Assembly: GCF_016801865.2 (NCBI RefSeq)
Contig: NC_068937.1
Location: forward strand, 71,596,984-71,660,983
Source of the DNA: Culex pipiens pallens
Lineage: Eukaryota; Arthropoda; Insecta; Diptera; Culicidae
Direction: 5' to 3'
DNA: 64,000 bases
The stretch's first letter is position 1. Each line of letters opens with the position of its first letter. This document shows positions 11,085 through 21,682 of the stretch, piece by piece. The translations under genes and the position numbers were made by a program. Under the pieces are notes generated by a model. That model was not told the DNA's origin. It saw only the letters and a program-made list of their open reading frames with translations, and did not search any database.

Positions 11085-11521
11085 TGAACGTTTTCGATAG
11101 TGGACTGTAATTTTTTGCACAAACTCTTCCGGCGGACTTGGGAACCACTTTCACTTGGAGGATCGAATTATCGTGAGCACAAAAGAAAACACATTTTTCT
11201 CTCCTTAACTTCTATTTAGCAACTAATTTTTGTTTGTTCAGAAAAACTCGCGATCCGCGACTTCCGTCCGATCACTTCGGCTGCTTGCGGCGAACTTGTT
11301 TGGTCCTCGACTCGACGCGCAGAAAAATTCTCGTTCGTGCTGTTCGCGCGCCAAAATCTCTCCTCTCGATCGTTGTCGTTTCGTCGTTGTCTCCTATCTC
11401 ACTCTCGCACCGTCGTCAACGGCGCGCGGTTGCCAGCTTTGTCGTCGATCGCAGTAGCCGTGGGGTTGGACACTGCTCACTCGTAAAATTTTCTTCGGGC
11501 TGACAGCTTTCGGCCCGAACA
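11085..11521 (-). repeat. 3' LTR of BEL-B
   Basis: 437 bp, starting TGAACGTTTT and ending GCCCGAACA on the plus strand. It is identical to 20505-20941 except for two substitutions (positions 11219 and 11401). The minus-strand pol frame runs into it before stopping at 11416. Confidence 0.95.
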
Positions 11522-13131
11522 TCCTCCCCACCGGAAGCGGCGTTGTACAGGATCGGCCGCTTCAAAACTTTGCGACGTGTCCGCAAGTCAATGACTCGGA
11601 CTATGTTGCCCAGATCCAGGTTAGTGTACGTTATTATCTCAAGTCTTCGGCTGGCCACCTTGGCGGCGTAGATGCACCGCAGTTCTCGGGAAGACACCAA
11701 GACGTTCTTGACCAGCATGTGTGAAAAGCGCGCGGCTAGCAGCTCACTCCGTACAATCGTGTTGACCGTCTTTGGCACCAGCTTCAAATTCAGTTCTGCT
11801 CCGTACGTGTGCTTTGACGCGTCAGCGTACTTGTGCAGCTCGTCAGCAGCTGCGTTCGTAGCCACCACCCTACGCGGCTCTCGGATCATCTTGAGGTCAA
11901 GGTTTGAATCCACAAAGGATGAAAAGCTCGCGCCGAGTGAGAACACTTGAGATGTCTCTGGCCGCCCAGCTCGCACAGATGGCAGCGGCGGGAAAGGTTG
12001 TTTGTCTGCAGTGGGGTTCCACAACAGATCCAGAGCCTTGATCACCTCGTTGACTTCAGTTCCTCCAACGCTGACCAGCTCCTCGCGTTCGGCTTCCGGA
12101 CTATCCGACGACCCCTTGTGCAACTCGAATCCACCTGTCTTGCACAGTTGGATTAGCTGCGATTCCTTGAACGCTTGCGGGATGCCGTCGGAGGCGAACA
12201 CCGCCTTGTCGACTTTCAAGTTCTCTGCGATGATCTTGGCTTCGCCTGCTTCCAGGTTCAAGTTTTCCAGTATGGCCATGTGCGAGTGAACCACTGCTGC
12301 TGTTTCTTCTTCTTCATCGCATACGCCACCGACCCAGCCTAACTGAGTCTCGCGTAGCATTGGCAGGTGCTCCGACAACTGGACCTCTCCGGGCAACAGC
12401 AGCTTCAGGAACAACTGATTACCCAGCAGTAGATCCACCTTTCCTGGCTGATGGAAAGACGGGTCCGCAAGTTGTACTCCAGGCGGCAGCTCCCAGTTGC
12501 GGACGTTCACTGCGGATGTGGGAAGGTCGGCCGTGACCCTTTCCGTTACCAAGCACTTGACGTTGGCGCTGAAGCTGGAGTACCTCGAACGTAGTTGGAC
12601 CACGCTGCCAGTTGAAGCGTGGGTTTTCGTGTTGTCGATGCCTGCCACGGAGACGTTGGACGGAAACTGCTTCAAGCCCAGCGACTCCACCATGGACTTC
12701 GAGATCAGGTTGGCTTGTGACGCACTGTCCAATAAAACTCTGCAGGGGTGGGCCTTGTTGTTTCTGTCCATTATGTCCACCACAGCCGTGAGAAGCAGCA
12801 CTTGTTGGGTTGGCGTCACGTTGTGGCAACTGGCGGTTGTCAGTTGAGCTGCTTCTTCAGGTTGGACCTCCGGAGCTTGTTCCGGGGGCACTTGAGAAAT
12901 TACCTTCCGTTCCGGCCTTGGACTTCCTTCCGAGTGGAGCAGACTATGGTGGCGTAGTTTGCACTTCGAGCAGGTTCCAGGTGAAGTGCACTTCTTGCTG
13001 GGGTGTCCCCTCTTGAGACAGTTGAAGCACAGGTTGTGCTCCCGAACCTTGACCAGCTTCTGCGGCATCGGAAGTTCCTTGAACACTGGGCAAGCGTGGT
13101 TCTTGTGGCCATTGCCACAGATGTCGCACCT
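11416..13131 (-). pseudogene. gag-pol: BEL-B Gag zinc knuckles, protease and pol remnant
   Basis: The minus-strand frame begins at the foldback insertion point. It encodes the CCHC knuckle region (CDICGNGHKNHAC, CFNCLKRGHPSKKC, then a CSKCKLRHH motif) and a BEL-type aspartic protease with LLDSASQANLIS. The protease is followed directly by a short RNase H-like piece (DASKHTYGA) and a C-terminal integrase-like tail (VRVIDLRTRRK). The family normally has reverse transcriptase, RNase H and integrase over more than 1000 residues, so large internal deletions removed most of pol. The frame stays open for over 560 codons and ends inside the LTR. Confidence 0.85.
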
Positions 13132-13925
13132 GAGCAATTCTCTGAGATTTCGGTCATTCGATTTTTTTTGTATTTTTTAATCCGGGTGAAACTTTTTTGG
13201 TGCCTTCGGTATGCCCAAAGAAGCCATTTTGCATCATTAGTTTGTCCATATAATTTTCCATACAATGTTTGCAGCTGTCCATACAAAAATTATGTGTGAT
13301 ATTCAAAAATCTGTATCTTTTGAAGGAATTTTTTGATCGATTTGGTGTCTTCGGCAAAGTTGTAGGTATGGATATGGACTACACTGAAAAAAAATGATGC
13401 ACAGTAAAAAAATTTTTGGTGATTTTTTATTCAACTTTTTGTCACAAAAACTTGATTTGCAAAAAAACACTATTTTTAATTTTTTTTATTTTTTGATATG
13501 TTTAAGAGGACATAAAATGCCAACTTTTCAGAAATTTCCAGAATGGGCAAAAAATCTTTGACCGAGTTATGATTTTTTGAATCAATACAGATTTTTCCAA
13601 AAAATCGAAATATTGGTCGCACAAATTTTTCAACTCCATTTTTCGATGTAAAATCAAATTTGCAATCAAAAAGTACTTAAGTGAATTTTTGATAAAGTGC
13701 ACCGTTTTCAAGTTATAACCATTTTAGGTAACTTTTTTGAAAATAGTCGCAGTTTTTCATTTTTTTTAAATAGTGCCCATGTTTGCCCACTTTTGAAAAA
13801 AATATTTTTGAAAAGCTGAGAAAATTCTCTATATTTTACTTTAATGAAATTTGTTGATACGACCCATAGTTGCTGAGATATTGCCATCCAAAGGTTAAAA
13901 AACAGGAAAATTGATGTTTTCTAAG

Positions 13926-14258
13926 TCTCACCCAAACAACCCACCATTTTCTAATGTCGATATCTCAGCAACTATAATTCCGATTTACAATGTTAAAATA
14001 TGAAACATTCGTAAATTTTTTCGATCTTTTCGAAAAAAATATTTTCTAAAATTTAAAATCAAGACTGACATTTCAAATGGGCGTAATATTGAATGTTTGG
14101 CCCGTTTGAAATGTTAGTCTTGGTTTTAAATTTTTGAAAATATTGTTTTCGAAAAGATCGGAAAATTTCACGAATGTTTCATGTTTTAAGATTGTAAATC
14201 GGATTTATAGTTGCTGAGATATCGACATTAGAAAATTGTGGGTTGTTTGGGTGAGACT
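13926..14258. repeat. Inner palindrome of FB1
   Basis: A hairpin of about 330 bp whose arms begin AAGTCTCACCCAAACAACCC and end in the mirror GGGTTGTTTGGGTGAGACTT. It forms the centre of FB1. The TA-flanked element at 14261 is inserted exactly at its right edge. Confidence 0.85.
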
Positions 14259-14689
14259 TACACAGAAAAAAATATTTCTGTAAATTTACATCATTTATCA
14301 TGTACCAAAAGGTATCATGATAAATGATGTATATTTACATCAACTTCATTGGAAATTTACATGACTTTCATTGTAAATGCTCGAATTGAAAACCTTGTGA
14401 AATCGTGTAAATTTCCAATGAATCTAATGTAAACCTACACGACCACAAAATTTTTTTTTGCTCCGTTGAATCTAGAATTCGTTGTAATTTTTGAATTCTA
14501 GACTCAATGGAGCAATTGCTAAATCGATCATTTTACAATCGTTAATTTCACCCGATGAATTAAGAATCCCAGAGGTGATGTTCACACTGCAAAATAGTTT
14601 AACCGTCCCAAAAGGGAGGATATTCAGTCTGGGGGTGAGATTGGGCCGTACAAATTTACATTAATTTGTTTGACCCAATCTCACCCCCA

Positions 14690-15190
14690 GACCAAATGTC
14701 ACTCTTGCTTACGGTATTTCAAAGCTTACTTACGTCCTGTTATCCGTCCAACATCTGCTGCTCGTACGTACTCTGCAGTTGATCAGTCCCTGCTTACACT
14801 TTTCGTCCGCTACGCGAACCTTGTCCACCTGGTCCTACTCCGGCTGACTCAGATTCTTGCTCATGTCGATGATGTGGTCCTTCTTGAGGAAATCTCCGTA
14901 TGTATTCTTGTTGTCCAGCGTCTGGAAGCGAACGTGGCCCATCTTCGAAAAGGTGTCGCAGAGGACGTGGCCTCAGGAGATTTCGATGGAACAGTCGCTC
15001 TTAGGACTACAGTTCCACCTGAGTGATGACGAATTAAGCAAGAGAGTCAACGTGACCCTCTTCTTCAGCCTTATTCCTCGGCGTGTGTCATTCTGGCTTT
15101 GTAGGCTCAGTACGTCGTCCGATGAGCCGGCTCCAAGAATTCATCCTACAGAATCGAAAAAAATGATTAAAAACATAAAAAAGCTTATCC
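14690..15190 (-). pseudogene. Unidentified exon-like cargo
   Basis: GC-richer than its surroundings, with a minus-strand frame (about 14760-14960) that reads like a conserved cytoplasmic protein (MGHVRFQTLDNK, then YGDFLKKDHIIDMSK) and stops prematurely. A competing plus-strand frame spans 14670-15026. I do not recognise the protein. The context inside a non-autonomous TIR element suggests a captured host gene fragment. Confidence 0.35.
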
Positions 15191-15200
15191 AAACACAGCT

Positions 15201-15800
15201 GACCGATTCTTAGCGAAGCTACACCAAAATGTCACTAATTTTCAATTTTCAATGTGATATTTTATATGAAAAATTTCATTTTAATTATGATCTAATAATT
15301 GCAATGTGCTTTAAATGCGTTTTCTTATCTGAAATGCCAAAAATATTGACCAAATAAGGTCTGCAAGTCATTGAATGGGAGAGGAGTTTTTTCATAAATC
15401 TGCTCCTTTCGTTGTCTCGTCACGAAAAGAAATCGCTGGCAAAAACTCAAATCTCAACCAAATCTTTCAGTTCAAGGAGCAAAAGATTCGTTTTTCAATT
15501 TGTGATAATGTGTAGAAGAGCAAAAGCTTAAAAAAATCAATCTGGCAAAACTGTGTCGATTTTTTTGGTGTGCCTTTTAAAATTCCAGTATTACGATGTT
15601 GTCCCGTCACGCTACATTTTCATTTCAGGAGAAGCACAGGTATAATATTGTTCATTATGCATGTAATTTCTATGTTGGAAAATCAATTATCTTTTCAAAT
15701 ATGTAATAACATTGGGGGGTTTCTTCTTTAACTGTGCCACTACAGCCAAAACGCTGAAAAAAACTTGGGAATTTTTTGAAAAGGAGCCGAAGAATCGGTC
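15201..15800. mobile_element. 600-bp MITE, GACCGATTCTT ends, 4-bp duplication
   Basis: Ends are GACCGATTCTTAGCGAAGCT and the mirror of GACCGATTCTTCGGCTCC. It is flanked by AGCT (15197-15200 and 15801-15804). A second copy in the opposite orientation occupies 51329-51914 with ATAT duplications. Between the tips the copies share long blocks such as CGAAAGGAGCAGATTTATG and TTTTGCCAG. It has no coding potential. It interrupts the exon-like cargo of the 14261 element. Confidence 0.92.
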
Positions 15801-16486
15801 AGCTGCATACAAAGATCACTACTTCAAGCAAAACAATCCAAAGGGCCGTAACGAGTTTGTAAACAAACTGTGTTTACCTTTTATGTCAGATTTGAAGATT
15901 CTGTAGCGTTACCAGGGTACACTCTTTATTTTCAAACCCACTACGTCTCTTTTGAATTGTTTTGCTTGAAATGGCCAGCTCACTTGTAGTACTAAAAAAA
16001 TATTTTGCATCAGATTGACCACTTACCATGGGCTTATAATTGACGGCCAGCTGTTGACCTTCTACGACCCTCGAGCACTGTTAAAAATTTGCTCCCCAGC
16101 AAATACTGATAGATTCGTACTAAAATTCCGCCGCCTGTAGTCTGGATAATCCGCGGGATAGCAGCAACAACCATTCCGGAAACAGCAGCAGGAAACGTTA
16201 CTTCGTCCAGTTACATCCATGCACGACGGCCGAAAACGGCTCTAACATCCTATTGGCATCTCTACATTCTCCAACTATGCAGTCTCCCTGCATCTCGAAC
16301 AATACAGAAAATCAAAATCAATTAGAGATCCTAAAAAGTAAATTATTTATACTCACTCACCTTTTAATCTGAACTGAACCATCCTCAGAAACTGTTTTAT
16401 TTGTTTTGATTAAACTAACGTATTCTCCCGAACGAGGAATAGGGTTGCGCACGCTCAATTAGGTTGCCCTGATTTACAACTGATTT

Positions 16487-16624
16487 CCCAGTCACGAAAT
16501 AATCTAGCAGGGCTGGTTCTGCCAGCATCCTGCTGGAAAGGTGGAACATTTCTGCTAGAATGCTGTAAGAAAATCCTGCTCTGTACGAACTTTTCTAGAA
16601 TCCTGCTAGTACGTCGTGACTGGG
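16487..16624. mobile_element. 138-bp hairpin MITE
   Basis: Tips CCCAGTCACG and CGTGACTGGG, with further inverted similarity (CTAGCAGG and CCTGCTAG). It is flanked by TTT on both sides (16484-16486 and 16625-16627), a possible 3-bp duplication. It lies inside the 14261-18171 element. Confidence 0.75.
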
Positions 16625-16849
16625 TTTGCGCTCCAGCCCCTTTTCCCATGCAGCAAAACTTGTTCGTCGATAATGTTGCACCCTCGAGCAAATCCTCGAC
16701 GAAACGAAATCAAAATAAATAAACAAAGTTTAAAATGTCAAACAAGGGGAAAAAATCGGAAAAATATAAAGTTTGTGGTAAAATTTCTTAAATATATAAA
16801 ATTTCTTCTAAAAATTACTGTACTAATGCCTCCTTAGGTTGAACCTAGA

Positions 16850-17500
16850 ACTCCGCTCAAGAACTACGGCCCAACAACATCCGGTGGATGCAAAAATCCA
16901 TCCTTTCGGTGATCTGGATCAAATCAAATCCGCCGTTACTCGACCATCTCCGGGCAACTGGTAGTTCTGGATGTTTAGTGGAGGGTCAAAAAGCTCAGAA
17001 AGAAGAGATCTGGAATGCGAGGAACCGCTCCCGTTTCGGAGAGCACCTGCCTGATTGAGTGAAAGTAGGAGAACTTGGGGAAAAGTGTGTAAGGCCCTCT
17101 CTGCAAAGGTGTCATTTGAGCAACTACCGCTGCAACCACAACGGAACCGACGACGGAACAGTGCCAAATGTGTGCTCAAGGCCGCTCCTACTAGCAGTGG
17201 GTCATATTAAAGTGGTGGTTTACTAGCAGCAACATTTGAAAAAAACCGAAGAACTCTTTCTCAACCGGTCCTGCGAGCGCATCCTCAAGCTGCCCCTGTC
17301 CGACGCGGAGTAATCACTGTTCGTCAAGTTGTTGAGCAATATGGTTATCAAGCAGGACGTGCACGCCTGCAATCTTCGAGATCGGTTCCGCACATCCGAC
17401 TTGGGGATTGTGTGCTCTTAGCTGGCCAGCTACCAGCGGAAGTCGAACAGGCCAAAATCGAAAGCTGACAAGCTGGAATGCGCTTGCAGAAGGTGAGCGA
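16850..17500 (+). pseudogene. Unidentified exon-like cargo, second block
   Basis: GC-rich block with broken plus-strand frames. One frame near 17255-17490 reads SCERILKLPLSDAE, then after a stop SLFVKLLSNMVIKQDV, and ends near a possible splice donor (AAGGTGAGC at about 17490). Stops and frame changes show that it is not functional. The protein is not recognised. It is probably host gene material carried by the TIR element. Confidence 0.35.
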
Positions 17501-18973
17501 TTTTGCTGTTTATTAATAGACAAAACAAACAAAAATGTAAGGATTCATTCATAATCAGGAAATTGTTCAAAAGGACGTAACCTTGCTTGAAAATGCCCAA
17601 GGTTACATCCTATTGTAAAGTTACCTTAGCATTTGCAGAAAAGTTCTGCTGACGGCATACTGATTTCCTCTCTAATCATTGAAAGACGGAGTAAGTCACC
17701 TTTGACATGACAACATCCGTCCACCGCTGGATAAATTTGTAAATCTGATGATTTTCTCTCACCTGTAGTTGAGACCGGAACACCGGTTTCAATTTGCTCC
17801 CAGCCAATGAAAAACATAAACAAGACAAAAGGAATGAACCTTGAACGACCGCATCCAAACGACAACACTTTAGAACTGTTTTGTTTTGAAAAGCTGTCAT
17901 TCAGCAGTTGCAATGCAAAAATACATATGTTTCGTATTTACATTGAATGATTTTTACATTTAATTTGAGATTTACATGTTTCAGAATTAACGATAAATGG
18001 CAAAAACAGATATGTTTACATGAGATTTATCTTTTACATGCAAACAGTTTTTACATTATCGCTGTTTACATCAGATTTAGCATTTTACATGTGATTTGAA
18101 ATTTACATATTCAATGTTTACATTTAAAACATAGTTTACATTACATGGAAATTTACATATTTTTTTCTGTGTAGAAAACATCAATTTTCCTGTTTTTTAA
18201 CCTTTGAATGGCAATATCTCAGCAACTATGGGTCGTATCAACAAAGTTCATTAAAGTAAAATATAGAAAATTTTCTCAGCTTTTCAAAAATATTTTTTTC
18301 AAAAGTGGGAAAACATGGGCACTAATTTAAAAAAATGAAAAACTGCGACTATTTTCAAAAAAGTTACCTAAAAATGGTTATAACTTGAAAACGATGCACT
18401 TTATCAAAAATTCACTAAAGTACTTTTTGATTGCAAATTCGATTTTACATCGAAAAATGAAGTTGAAAAATTTCTGCGACCAATATTTCGATTTTTTGAA
18501 AAAATCTATATTGATTCAAAAAATCATAACTCGGTCAAAGATTTTTTGCCCATTCTGGAAATTTCTGAAAAGTTGGCATTTTATGTCCTCTAAAACATAT
18601 CAAAAAATAAAAAAAATTAAAAATAGTGTTTTTTTGCAAATCAAGTTTTTGTGACAAAAAGTTAAATAAAAAATCACCAAAATTTTTTTTACCGTGCATA
18701 ATTTTTTTCAGTGTAGTCCATTTTCATACCTACAACTTTGCCGAAGACACCAAATCGATCAAAAAATTCCTTCAAAAGATATAGTTTTTTGAATTTTCAC
18801 ATATCATTTTTGTATGGACAGCTGCCAAATTTGTATGGAAAATTATATGGACAAACTAATGATGCAAAATGGCTTCTTTGGGCATACCGAAGGCACCAAA
18901 AAAGTTTCAGCCGGATTAAAAAATACAAAAATTAAAATTAAAGAAAAAAGACCGATTCCGTAGAGAACTGCTC

Positions 18974-20153
18974 ACCTGTCTTCCGATGTGATCTCGAACT
19001 TTGACGTTGACATGGCGTACGACTTCTGGGTCGACTTGACGACCGGCTTAGGCTGGACCGTTGGCTGCTTCTGGTTCAGGTCTTCGCAGCGTTCCAAGAC
19101 GAAGCACTGGGCCTTCAGGAACTGCAGCATCTTGTCGTACTTGGGCAGGTCACAGTTCTTGACTTCTGACTCCCAGAGTCTCCGAGTGTCCTTGTCCAGC
19201 GCTGCGCCGAGCAGATGGACCACGATCAGCTCCGATACTCCCGTGAACTCTTGTCCCAGGAACTTCAAACTCTCGACGTGCCTTGTACACTCATCCACCA
19301 GGCCTCTCAGCTCGACGTGGTCCTCGTTGTTCATCTTCGACAGGTTCAGCAAACCGTGGATGTGCCGATCGATCGTGTGACGCTTGTTGCCGTACTTTTC
19401 CTCCAGAATCTCCCAGGCATGAGCGTAGTTGCCCTCGCTGATGGTCTTCGCGTCGATCGACCCAACTGCACCCCCCACCAGCGCGTGTTCCAGATGGTAG
19501 AGCTTCACCGCTGGCGGATCGGGCGCCTTGTCGACCACTTCCTTGAACAGAACCTTGAACTTCGGTCAACTCTCGTAGCGGCCGTCGAACGAGGGGATTG
19601 GCATTCTCAAGGGCTGGTGAACAATGACAGGGGGTTGAGGGGCTTGCGGGGGTGCAGTTGCGTTCAGCGTTCCGTTTGCCCTTGTGGCATTGAACCCGAG
19701 CAACTGCTCTTCGAGCATGAGGGCTACTTTGTCATGGAGGTCGTCAAATTCTTCGTAGTGCTTGTCAGCTTGCTTACGACCCTCCATGTCGACCATGGCC
19801 AGGATGCTTTCGTGGTTGGACATGTACTCCTTTTGAGCAGTTTCCAACTTCTTGAGGTAGACGTGGACTTGCGGCTCGCTTAGTTGGCGGACTTCCGCAG
19901 TCTCCGTAGGGCGAATAGCTTTCAAGATTTTTGTCACCTTACCTTTGGCCAGGCCTCGGCGGTGGACGAGCGTCTCGATCTCCATCTTGATCTTGTCCTG
20001 CAACTTCCGCTTCTTCTTCTCCTTCTTCACTACTGGCGTCGACGTTGTGGCTGAATCTCCAAATTCAGCGCTGCTTCCGGATGTTGCAGGAGCTTTTGAA
20101 GCACTTTTCGGCATTCGAGGGACATCAACAATCGAGCCTCGTGCCCGAACCAA
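18974..20153 (-). pseudogene. gag: BEL-B Gag, N-terminal and core part
   Basis: Minus-strand Gag of the BEL-B element. It starts at the ATG at 20153, about 350 nt inside the right (5') LTR. It has a basic, lysine-rich N-terminus and a helical region to about residue 160. The Gag core then begins PIPSFDGRYES and continues to about 18974 with ISEGNYAHAWEILEEKYG. A TGA at 19566 stands where the family has a conserved tryptophan, so the frame is split into 195- and 188-codon pieces. The foldback element FB1 then cuts it before the zinc knuckles. Confidence 0.88.
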
Positions 20154-20504
20154 ACACGGAAATTGGCCAAGTCCGAAATCGCGATGCTTGGGGAAAAATT
20201 GTGTCCTCTAATCCGAATCGTCACTTCACTTGCGGTTCCGCTTCTGGAACCTTCAACTTTTTCTTCTTTCCGGAATCCGCTTTAGATCATTTTGAGCGCA
20301 TCCAAAATGGCGTCGCCTTTCACTTTACACTCGTTTTTTCGCCAAGATGGCGTCTTTTTCCACTTGTTCGCAGCGTTTTCTCGTTTTCCCACTGTTTGGC
20401 CACTTTTCGCACTTTTGCGATTGTCACTTGCCGCGATACATACGATCCTCCGCCTTGCACTGTTCCCACACTCCCTGTTCACCAGATCCGGCTCGTTTGG
20501 ACCT

Positions 20505-20941
20505 TGAACGTTTTCGATAGTGGACTGTAATTTTTTGCACAAACTCTTCCGGCGGACTTGGGAACCACTTTCACTTGGAGGATCGAATTATCGTGAGCAC
20601 AAAAGAAAACACATTTTTCTCTCCTTAACTTCTATTTATCAACTAATTTTTGTTTGTTCAGAAAAACTCGCGATCCGCGACTTCCGTCCGATCACTTCGG
20701 CTGCTTGCGGCGAACTTGTTTGGTCCTCGACTCGACGCGCAGAAAAATTCTCGTTCGTGCTGTTCGCGCGCCAAAATCTCTCCTCTCGATCGTTGTCGTT
20801 TCGTCGTTGTCTCCTATCTCGCTCTCGCACCGTCGTCAACGGCGCGCGGTTGCCAGCTTTGTCGTCGATCGCAGTAGCCGTGGGGTTGGACACTGCTCAC
20901 TCGTAAAATTTTCTTCGGGCTGACAGCTTTCGGCCCGAACA
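20505..20941 (-). repeat. 5' LTR of BEL-B
   Basis: Partner of 11085-11521, 437 bp, TG...CA ends. On the minus strand it precedes the Gag leader, so it is the 5' LTR and should carry the promoter. I could not identify a convincing primer-binding site next to it. Confidence 0.95.
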
Positions 20942-21148
20942 CCTGGAGAATATGCTACCAGCCAAGGTGATTAATTTGGAGACGTTCAGCGAGTACATGA
21001 CCGCGATCATCTCAGCGGTGAGCGATGTCACCCGATACTGCGATTTTGATCTAGCAAGGTTCAAGTACGAGAAGCGCTTAAGAAAAGCGCTTAAGAATTT
21101 CGAATACACACACTGCGCAAGCGATAGTGATGATCAGGAGTCAAGAGG
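20942..21148 (+). pseudogene. gag: BEL-A Gag, downstream part
   Basis: Continues the BEL-A Gag core after the BEL-B insertion; the first five bases are the duplicated CCTGG. It encodes LPAKVINLETFSEYM and a lysine/arginine-rich segment, then loses similarity at about 21148, just before a TATG simple repeat. The zinc knuckles and all of pol are absent, so BEL-A was already a fragment. Confidence 0.75.
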
Positions 21149-21682
21149 GGATGTTGTATGTATGTATGTATGTATGTATTATTACCCCCGTCTTGGCAGG
21201 ACTTGGCCATGACCACAGTATGTTTCAACTGAGACGGTTTGGTTAGTAACCGACTTATATCTTAAGGACCTTAAAAGATTATCATTCTCTATCCAACCAT
21301 TTGTTATGATATGATTAAATACACAATGACATTCATGTGACTTGGGCCAGGCGATCCACGACTCCCTCATCCAGTCCATTAAATATATGAAGGCCCTGGG
21401 ATGTTATTTTTTGAGAGGGGTTAGTATTTTTTGGGGATTGTTAGGCGTTTGAAACATATAAGGTAAATATAATCAATATAATAAGTATAATAAATATAAT
21501 AAATATGATAAATTTAATAAAATAATCCATATAATAAATACAATAAATATAATAAATATAAAATATATAAAAAATTAAGATGAAATGGGAAATACATGGA
21601 AAATAATGAAAGATCAAAGAAATAAAAGTTGTAAGATAATACAAGTTGTTTAGAAGCTTCAATTACCAAAATTTATTAATCA
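21149..21682. repeat. TATG and AATATA simple repeats with an unassigned repeat
   Basis: Begins with about seven TATG units (21153-21180). A 220-bp stretch follows that looks like a repeat 3' end (ACCCCCGTCTTGGCAGGAC to GGCCCTGGGATGTTAT). Then come AATAATATA-type low-complexity repeats at 21461-21572. No gene is seen. Confidence 0.5.

Larger units (their letters stand above)
14261..18171. mobile_element. 3.9-kb TIR element (CACAGAAAAA terminus, TA-flanked) with exon-like cargo
   Basis: Ends are CACAGAAAAAAATAT and the mirror ATATTTTTTTCTGTG, with TA at 14259-14260 and 18172-18173. The restored empty site matches the mirrored arm of FB1. The subterminal parts are rich in TTTACAT motifs (14270-14440 and 17935-18160). 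The interior has moderately GC-rich, exon-like blocks at 14690-15190, 15801-15906 and 16850-17500, with broken frames on both strands that I could not identify. The minus frame near 14800-14950 has TLDNKNTYGDFLKKDHI. No transposase is seen. It holds a 600-bp MITE and a 138-bp hairpin element. Confidence 0.85.
13132..18973. mobile_element. Foldback (long-TIR) element FB1, split by a TIR insertion
   Basis: The left arm (13132 to about 13925) and right arm (about 18174-18973) are reverse complements over about 800 bp. The outer tips are GAGCAATTCTCT and the mirror of GAGCAGTTCTCT. The flanking duplication is ACCT (13128-13131 and 18974-18977). Removing the element with one ACCT joins the two BEL-B Gag segments in frame within the zinc-knuckle region, which proves the boundaries. 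The arms are AT-rich and have no transposase. Its own length without the inner insertion is about 1.93 kb. Confidence 0.92.
11085..20941 (-). mobile_element. BEL/Pao LTR retrotransposon (BEL-B), 9.86 kb with nested insertions
   Basis: Two 437-bp LTRs (TG...CA ends) at 11085-11521 and 20505-20941 are flanked by the 5-bp duplication CCTGG (11080-11084 and 20942-20946). It is inserted in the BEL-A gag in opposite orientation. The coding sequence runs on the minus strand: Gag near the right LTR, then zinc knuckles, protease and remnants of RNase H and integrase near the left LTR. Reverse transcriptase and most of integrase are deleted. About 5.8 kb of the span is a foldback insertion (13132-18973). 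The LTRs differ at only two bases that I can find, so the element is young although defective. Confidence 0.92.

Noticed and set aside
19215..19883. 222-residue plus-strand frame
   Set aside because: Antisense to the BEL-B Gag.
11230..20923. Duplicate 75- and 89-residue open frames at 11230-11503 and 20650-20923
   Set aside because: They lie wholly inside the two LTRs of BEL-B and are duplicated with them; no Gag or Pol similarity.
21149..21420. LTR of BEL-A starting at the TATG repeat
   Set aside because: It begins TGTTG right after the Gag, but I found no matching copy upstream of 9275, so an LTR cannot be supported.
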